This document shows, piece after piece, positions 56,875 through 64,000 of a DNA stretch of 64,000 bases. The notes under the pieces are model-generated. The model was not told where the DNA came from. It made no database searches and saw only the letters and a list, made by a program, of their open reading frames with translations. This DNA comes from Synaphobranchus kaupii (taxonomy: Eukaryota; Chordata; Actinopteri; Anguilliformes; Synaphobranchidae): NCBI GenBank assembly GCA_029718625.1, contig CM056384.1:248001-312000 (forward strand), given 5' to 3'. The stretch's first letter is position 1; each line of letters opens with the position of its first letter. The position numbers and the translations under genes are program-made.

Positions 56875-57350
56875 GCCAAATCCTTCATCAAAAATACTCA
56901 ATACCCTCAACTAATTCTTAAAGGGATAGTTTGGAATTTTGGACATAATGTCTCAATTACGACTTACCCATGATGTAGTTGATTTATGGAAACCATTTTC
57001 AGCTAATTCCATGCTGTCCCTTCTTTTGGACATACACACGTTGCTAATGCTAGTGCAACTCTAAGGTAACCGGTAGCATGCACTACCAAACGCACTGAAA
57101 CACTCCACAGTACACCCAAAGCAAATAAAAATACGACGACAGTCTATCGGGGTTATTTTTAGTGTTTATACCATAATTTTTTAAGTCAAACTATCGTTGA
57201 ATCCTTTACTTTGTGCTGACCTATATTCTCTGTGGAAGTACGGCGGAGCGATACTTTATGTTAGCTACGAACTGGTCGACTACAACAACAAAGAAGAGCA
57301 ACAAGTTGCAATGGCCACATTCGCTCCGCCGCCATCACTAGATCCAATTG
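56875..57350 (+). mobile_element. L1-like ORF1 continuation and MITE fragment
   Basis: 56875-56918 continues LINE ORF1 for about 15 codons. At TTAAAGGGATAGTTTGG (56917-56933) a different repeat begins; this start is a well-known MITE end in fish. It runs to about 57340 (ATGGCCACATTCGCTCCGCC), where no inverse of its start is seen, so the copy is incomplete. Confidence 0.6.
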
Positions 57351-57359
57351 AGTCTCCAA

Positions 57360-57874
57360 TTGGTAAGGTTTGCTTCTCTCTGGTTCCAAAAAACAACAAC
57401 AGAGCCATCCGTACTATTTTTCAAAGAAACATGCTATCTAAATCCTATGTGATATTCTATTGGAATTCCCTTGTGAGTGATAAATTGGTATGCTGGAAGA
57501 AAGTATGGCTTTTACCCCAGAAATATCTCCTTCTGAATAAGATTAAAGAGGTGTTATTTAAACTGATTCATAGAATTTATCCAGCAAGTCATTACTTCAA
57601 CAAATTCAAGAGAGACATCAATACGAACTGTATATTTTGTAATGAGTATCCTGAGACTGTAATACACCTATTCTGGCATTGCTCATACACGATTACATTT
57701 TGGCAAAGTGTACAAGGCTTTATTATTGACAACATTCACTGTAATAAACCTTCATCATTACTGTGGGAAAATGTAATGTTCGGTTTTATCAGTCATTGCA
57801 GAGAGGGAAATCAGAAATTTCACTTAATTAATCTAATTATCATTTTAGCCAAATTCCATATTCACAAATGCTAA
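57360..57874 (+). pseudogene. L1-like LINE ORF2 C-terminus (zf-RVT type)
   Basis: The LINE resumes with the region after the RT domain: WKKVWLLPQKYLLLNKIKEV, KLIHRIYPASHYFNKF and the Cys/His block CIFCNEYPETVIHLFWHC, the zinc-knuckle-like C-terminal domain of L1/Tx1 ORF2. Stop at 57872-57874. The endonuclease and RT are missing, so the copy has a large internal deletion. The tail is near 58065-58090 (CAATAAAAAAAAAA). Confidence 0.82.
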
Positions 57875-59511
57875 TTTACCAATACAAAACCTACCTTTAA
57901 AGGATTATCCAATGAAATCAAGCAGTACATTAATACCATCAGTGACTCTAATAACAAAAAAGCAATAAAAACTGTTATGATCTGTGAATCATATAATGTT
58001 TTTGCATAATCTGTATTTGTATTATCCCCCTGGCATATATTGTAATACTTTGTATTGTTTAAGAATATTATTCAATAAAAAAAAAATTATAATAATTCCC
58101 ATAGCATTTCATTTTTGCGTCTAAAATGCTGTTGGTCGCGCTGGCTACATGTACATTTGTGTTTCCACTCGAACAATCTCTTTCCAATATGTTTGATAGG
58201 CTTATTGTTATTTTCGCATTTTGAGTGCATTTCACATGTAATTTTATTTTTGATATAGGCTACTGATTTTCATTGACGATAGACCATTTGGCAGCATTTT
58301 GCAGATGGTGGAATACTATTTTATTTTCATGTTATCGTACATAATATAGGCTATGGCATATATACTTGTCACTTATGGCATGGCAAATGCTCATTCCAGT
58401 TTACTGTGCGCTGATATGTGGTAGATTAATGTAAAAACTTTCCTTAGAGTCATTATGAATAGAAACATAAACATTTTTTTAAAAACAACAGAAAAATGCA
58501 ATCCCTGGGCAAAAGTATACGTACTGTAGAGTACAGGGAAAAGTGATATTTTATTGAGTTACAAGAGTGAATGATTAGGCTACATATTTAGGTGTATGTA
58601 ACACTGTGATATCAATGTTTTTATCTTAATCCATCCGAAGGAGCAAATGTATATGCTTTATAATGGACAACACAAATTGTATTCATTTTGTGACATGTTT
58701 TGCATAGGGGTTTTGGACCCATAGATATCTACCCCCCTATACTGATGAAAATGTAATAATCCCCACTTGAAAATGAGCCAAAACTGTTGATTTGTAGTTA
58801 AATGTATCATCATTTTTTTATTTAGAGCAGTGCACAATTTAGCCATTTGGATAGATTTGGAGACACTAATGGACAACAGGGTACACTGCCTACATTTTGC
58901 ATCATAGACCTTTAGTAGTTCTGCATATCATCCTCAGATTTTGCACACTTGTTGACATGGAGTTTATGATCCAGGAAATGTATATATTTACCTCTTTCAC
59001 TTATGTAGCTCTCAGTATTTAGTTGAAAACTAAAGAAAAGCATTTTATTTTGCATTTTTCTAAAGTTTCTTTGCATTTGTGGCACTTTATTTTGACTTAA
59101 ATTATGGAAATACACAAATCTAAGTTTGTATTGTAAAGGGTACACCTGTCTTGTTTCATTTAAGCCATTTACCAAGTTTATGTGATGCTCACACCTGGAG
59201 TTATAAAGCCTTTAACAGGGCACCCCCTAAATAGATGAGAATTGACCAAATTTGCCATCTGCGCCAAGGGGTTAACGGAGTTTGAGAAACATAACTACAC
59301 TACCCAGAATCCCCAGTCATACATCACCGGTGTAACTGCATGAGCTGCATCCTCTGCACGAACGCCATTTCCGCTTCCAGTGGCATGTGATGTATCAACC
59401 CCTTATTGGATATAAAGCTACCACGTGATTATGCACTTTGAGACCGTTTCGCGCTTGCGTACGTGTAGTTACTGTTTACGTTATTTAACTTAGTAGTCTG
59501 GTGGCTAAAAA

Positions 59512-59553
59512 GGTAGCAAAATGCCATAGATATATCTATGGCAAAACGCTACC
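59512..59553. repeat. Imperfect 42-base palindrome
   Basis: GGTAGC and GCCATAGATA, mirrored by TATCTATGGC and GCTACC, with five unpaired bases on each side between these arms. Confidence 0.85.
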
Positions 59554-60134
59554 TACCTAGCTAGCTTTCACTTATTTCCGGTGTTGATAGGAACAAATAT
59601 TCTGTTCCTACCCATCTATTGTAGTTATTCACATTTAGCTGTATCATAGCTAAACACATTTTCCTTGCTAAAAAACTTTATAGCTGGGCGAACTAGCTGC
59701 ACAACTATTCGAATGTTATGCATGAACAAATTATAGGCGCTACATAAAAACCAAAATAGTAGCAAATGATAGCGTGCTTACTCATAATAGCAAGCTAGAA
59801 GGCGAGACAATGCCTAATTTGCAATTTCAGAAAACATATTTAGGATATGATAACGTCAATTGTCACAGTAATTGTGGTTCCGATGTAAGTTAATGTTAGT
59901 TTGTTCACATTATAGCCTAAGTTATAAATATTAGCTACATTGCCAGCTTAGGCTATTTATGTAGGCATAGGCCATTCTTGCCCGTTATTAGGTTGCTGCT
60001 AAGTAATTAACGTTAGCTAAAGCTAGTCAACTGTAGAAAGGCATGGTAACGTAGCTGTATGTGAATAAGCATATCCGTACGCATGCGGTAGCATTGTATC
60101 CAATAAGGGGTTCATACATCACATGCCCCTGGAA

Positions 60135-61493
60135 CAGGGCCATGTCTAGGGGGGGGGGGGGCACGGCTGGGGGCAATGCCCCCCCAAAGCCAAATCCAGA
60201 AAAAATAAAATCCGACAATATGAAGTCGACACCCGTAGCGCCGTCAGTAGACTATTACAGGTACAGACGATTCGGCCAATCATAAAAATACCACATCGAA
60301 AATATATTTATCTAATATCTTATTGGTTGGTTTGTCCATATAAAACATGGAGACACAGCGAGAGAGAGGTCAGTTTCTTTAATCAATCTATGCTGTCTCT
60401 TCTTGATAACTAACTGTTATGCATTGCTTAGGATGTAATATTTGCTAGCCTAGCTTACAAAGTGGCGAGAGTCTCCGTCTGGGAGATTCGATTTTAAATA
60501 GATTGATTAGCCTACATGTTGCGTCTAGCCTAGTTGTTATAGCGACTCTGCGAAACATCTGCAGCATTGCATTAGCTGGCTGCACGTGTGTGTGTGTGTG
60601 TGTGTTAACTAGCCTACTGCTGCATGTTGGCTAGTCAGCCCTGCTTTCCTCAAACTTTGGAATGCTTCACATATTAAAATACACTATCATATCTGTCTCT
60701 CTCTCTTACGTTCTCTATCACTCTCACGGCGAAACGGCAGCCGTCAACCCCGGCGTCTCAGGCATAAAATATATATATAAAAAATTATATATGATATATA
60801 TACATACTGTATATAAAAGAAATGATGAACCAATTACAGTACCTTAGTTTCACATGTAAATCGAAAATAGCACAAAGAGACTGAAATGATGAAGGAATAA
60901 GTAATAAGGAATAAGTAAGATTCTATAATAATTTGATTTAATTGGGCATTTATAAAGTTGTCCTCCATAAAAAGGGGGGGTGGGGGGTATGGCTAAAATA
61001 TAAATGAAAATGATGAGCCAGTTACAGTAACGTAGTTTCATATGTAAACAGAAAATAGCACGAAGAGACTGAAATGATGAAGGAATATATCTTTAATATA
61101 CTTGTTTCCATATAAGATTAGATAATGATTTGGTATTACTGGGCATAAATAAAGTTGTCCTATAAGATGAGGGGGGCGGAGGTGGGTTTAAAATGTGATA
61201 AAATGATCTTGTCCACTAATATACTGATTAGCCTATACTTTAGCTTTATATGAAAGCATCTCAAATCTCATTTATGCCTTTGAAAAAAAAAATTCTTCAA
61301 AATGCTCATAAATTAAACATTTTATTTTAGAAAATGCCCTGTGTGAGGTTGTGTAGAAATACAGGAAATTAGTAAAAGGCTCAAATTTTTCTGGGGAAGG
61401 AACCCCAGACCCCCCGCTACTTCGTCCCCCCCCTTGTGCCCCACCAACATCTTTTCATGCCCCCCCAATCAAAGCAGTCTAGAAACACCCCTG
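60135..61493. mobile_element. hAT-type element, 1359 bp
   Basis: Ends CAGGGCCATGTCTAGG and the inverse of CAGGGGTGTTTCTAGAC. Eight-base duplication CCCTGGAA/CCGTGGAA with one mismatch at 60127-60134 and 61494-61501. G/C-rich tracts lie just inside both ends. No transposase. Confidence 0.82.
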
Positions 61494-61564
61494 CCGTGGA
61501 AGCAGAAATGGGGAGATGCCGTTCGTGCAGAAGACACCGGGGCCGTGCAGTTACACCGGGGCCG

Positions 61565-62235
61565 TGTCCGAATCAGCACTCTTCCACACTGGTGAGTAGA
61601 TAGGGCGAGAAAGTTGTAGAGTACGTGAAAATTTTTCTAATTGCATTATACTTCAAACACTCGGATGACACACTTCCGGGGTTTCGCTGAGTACATTCGG
61701 GAGCACACTTTTCAAGAAGTACACAAACATTTTGGTCACATAAATATGACGTGAAGCTTCGTTTAAAAAAAATGAGGCGCAGCTTCGCTGACATTTTCCT
61801 TCAAATACAACAAAAACAACACGTGACATGGCAGCGCAAGAGTGGGGTGCAGGGTTGCCAGATCTTGTAAGATTTTCCAGCCAAATGGCGACTCAAACCT
61901 AGCCCAAATTATAGGCTACTTTTAACTGAAACCAACATATTTTAAATAGAAATCATTATGTTTTTACTTTTTAAAATAAGTGCGTGCTTTGCGACTTTTC
62001 ATTTTTACCCGTGACTGCACTTTCAAAGTATCCCAATTTAGCTGTAAAACCGCGGACATGGCAATACTGGTAGAATGTCTTATGACCTGCTTATGGCACT
62101 TCCACAGTGCGGTTGGAAAATAGTATGGCGCATATTTTTCGCGGACTGCTAAACAGTGCACATTAAACAGCACACTTCTGCCAGTGCCCTGTACGCAGGA
62201 GACAGGGGGCAGTAGATAGGGCTCTGATTCAGACA
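61565..62235. mobile_element. Non-autonomous DNA transposon, copy B (uninterrupted)
   Basis: Begins TGTCCGAATCAG and ends CTGATTCAGACA. It matches 6353-6736 plus 8760-8997, and shows what that copy looked like before the 2 kb insertion. Length 671 bp; no frame. Confidence 0.82.
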
Positions 62236-62271
62236 GCCCGGCTCCCGCTTTTGCTAGTACGCAGTAACTAG

Positions 62272-62370
62272 TGATGGGCATTTGGTTTGAAATTGGGAAT
62301 CGATTCCAGAACCGGTTCTCAGTTTTGGAACCGGGTTAAAGAATTGGTTCCGATTCCAAATCAATTTGCT
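62272..62370. mobile_element. hAT-like end fragment
   Basis: TAGTGATGGGCATTTGGTTT followed by GGAATCGATTCC, GAACCGGTTC and GGAACCGGG motifs, a pattern of fish hAT termini. Only one end is present. Confidence 0.5.
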
Positions 62371-63052
62371 AGCAGCATTGCCATTTTTGGCTTTATCAGC
62401 CGGCTGATTTCGAAATTACTTTGCCGTTTCTCCTAAAGCCATTTATTGTCGCCGCTTAACATCATGGGTTTGGCTTTTTTGGTTGACAGATTGCGTCACT
62501 TGTTTTGGGATTTAAAAAAATTAGTCTGCAACCCTGCTGGCTAGCTTTATAAAGCTGATGGCTACTAGCTAGCATTCATTTGTGGCAATTTTGGCTATTT
62601 TTATCTTGCACGTCTTTGTGATTCAAATGTCAATTCTGAATGTGATTAAAGTTTGACCCACATTTTCAACTTGTTAAAATTGCCTACTGTGGGAGAAAAC
62701 CCTGTCATGGTTTGACCATAGTAGTTCAATAAGTGATAATACAATGATCTAATAGGTTAAAATAATACTAACTGTAAGCTTTTCTAATCTTATTTCCACA
62801 GGCTACTGTGCACATATCGGTGCTTTGTGAACTAAAGGATAATGTTTTCTCTATAATATGTGAGATTCTTTTGTAGTAATATAATCCTTAATACTGATGT
62901 TTATAAATTAAAAGGGAAATGTATTCTTGGATCTAATAAACTCTATATAATCCTTGAATGTTTGCACACACACATTCTAAGGCCCTTTTTCTGCTTACTT
63001 GAACATTTTGGTAAGATAAACACCCCGGCCTTGGAAAGATAAGGGAGGCAAG
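62371..63052. other. Nothing recognised
   Basis: AT-rich; short frames only. Confidence 0.5.
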
Positions 63053-63058
63053 CTGTGT

Positions 63059-63099
<41 letters not shown>
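63053..63099 (+). repeat. TG microsatellite
   Basis: About 22 TG units with one GTAT interruption at 63061-63064. Confidence 0.95.
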
Positions 63100-63103
<4 letters not shown>

Positions 63104-64000
63104 CCTTTGTGTGAATATAAATGTAAATAAACTGCCTCTGGAAAAATCAGGGAGGCGAGCATTCTGTTTGAATGTGTTTTGTAATATAGCTGTTTTGCAA
63201 CTAGGCCTAACACTGCCTAATACTGAAAAACAACCATCTATTGTCCGTTTCAGATAAGATTATCCAGACTGACCTTTTTGAAATGCTGGGAAAGTTATTT
63301 TTCTCTTGCTCAGATCCTTCCAACAAGGCCAGCCATGAAAAGTGTGCCTATTTTCCGGTGTGTGTGTATGTGTGCTCTTGTGTCCTTGAAGCTGGCTCAG
63401 AAAAACAACTTCATTTAACACAGGACAGGGCCTTGGTTTTTTCCACCCTGGTCATACAGTGGTTTGTATATAATATATAGTATATTGTGTATAATCAAAT
63501 ATAGTGGTCATATATTATTTTAGGCCTCATCAATTCCCCCTCATGCATTTACCTGTAGAAATACCTGGTTGGAAGATGAGGGGGCGCTCCCTCCATCTCC
63601 CTGCCCTTACACCCTGAACAGTGCCTACCAGGATTATGTAAATACTGATTATACCAATAATATTCTGATACATTCTGGATGATTAATTTTCATACCTGAA
63701 TTTTCTTCCACACTACCTTTTAAATAGGCCTAGCTACTTTAGGATAGCTAGGGTAGGCCTACCAGTTGCTGATCTGGTGTTAGGCTACTCACCATGTTTC
63801 CTGACGCAGGCACTGCGACCAGCGCTGACAGTCAATCCCAAAATTGTCTATCTTGATTCCAGGAAATCTAAACCCTGAGATCCATGAAAGTTATTTAAAA
63901 TGTATGTCTTGTTGGACAGAGAACATACGGTGGGCTTCAGTTAAAGGGAGCAAAAGTAATGGGAAACAAATAAACATAATCCAAAATAAAGTCATCATAT
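63100..64000. other. Nothing recognised
   Basis: No frame with motifs (63241-63480 is open but featureless), no RNA gene or repeat identified. Confidence 0.5.

Larger units (their letters stand above)
54513..59275 (+). mobile_element. piggyBac-type element, copy 2
   Basis: Starts TTAACTCCTTTGCATAGATG at 54513 and ends CGCCAAGGGGTTAA at 59275. Opposite in orientation to 27336-32066 and alignable with it over 54513-54710 and about 58100-59275. An L1-like LINE fills the middle. The SINE, Tc1 and hAT of copy 1 are absent here, so it keeps unfilled target sites. Confidence 0.87.
59327..61559. mobile_element. Inverted-repeat DNA element split by a hAT
   Basis: CCGGTGTAACTGCA at 59327 and its inverse at 61546-61559; a longer match (CACGAACGCCATTTCCGCTT, GGCATGTGATGTAT, AACCCCTTATTGGAT) is found between 59330-59410 and, inverted, 60095-60134 joined to 61494-61559 once the hAT is removed. 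Non-coding core. Confidence 0.75.

Overview
The window is vertebrate nuclear DNA, almost certainly from a teleost fish. The evidence is the set of fish-type repeats: L2/Maui-like and L1-like LINEs, Ty3/gypsy and an endogenous retrovirus, Tc1/mariner including a Sleeping Beauty-type relative, hAT, piggyBac, and a tRNA-derived SINE. There is one KRAB-less C2H2 zinc-finger gene and many simple repeats. The style of the zinc-finger protein suggests a clupeiform (herring or shad group), but this is only a guess from memory. There is no operon structure, rRNA gene or CRISPR array.

Layout. 1-4694: nearly full-length L2-type LINE (ORF1 with an SGNH esterase domain, ORF2 with endonuclease and reverse transcriptase, one frameshift). 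4695-6352: minus-strand gypsy gag/protease cut off by the LINE. 6353-8997: a DNA-transposon relic carrying another element with exact 231-base inverted ends. 9000-13900: mostly unremarkable. 13925-19827: the only host gene supported, a 17-finger C2H2 protein with a candidate first exon; its intron holds two hAT MITEs with perfect 8-base target duplications. 20716-23980: a 3.3 kb unclassified DNA element containing a tRNA-Glu-like unit. 24650-27335: a decayed endogenous retrovirus ending in a 48-base-arm hairpin. 27336-32066: a piggyBac-type element (TTAA ends) into which an apparently intact Tc1-like transposon, a SINE and a hAT have inserted. 32067-39392: minus-strand gypsy element interrupted by a second Tc1 and a hAT. 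39990-42546: LINE RT fragment, hairpin, MITE and an unassigned retroelement-like reading frame. 44043-45290: Sleeping Beauty-type remnant. 45807-51389: a 5.6 kb element whose ends are about 2 kb inverted repeats flanked by a 7-base duplication. 51428-53322: another inverted-repeat element. 54513-59275: second piggyBac copy, carrying an L1-like LINE that itself carries an 8-base-duplication element. 59327-62370: further inverted-repeat and hAT elements. The rest is unannotated.

The genes do not form a pathway. The interest lies in the nesting. Related copies within the window act as empty-site controls for one another, so several insertion events can be read at base resolution. The best candidates for further study are the giant inverted-repeat element at 45.8-51.4 kb, the intact Tc1 transposase at 27.9-28.9 kb, and the unclassified family represented at 14.3, 20.7-24.0 and 55.4-56.9 kb.
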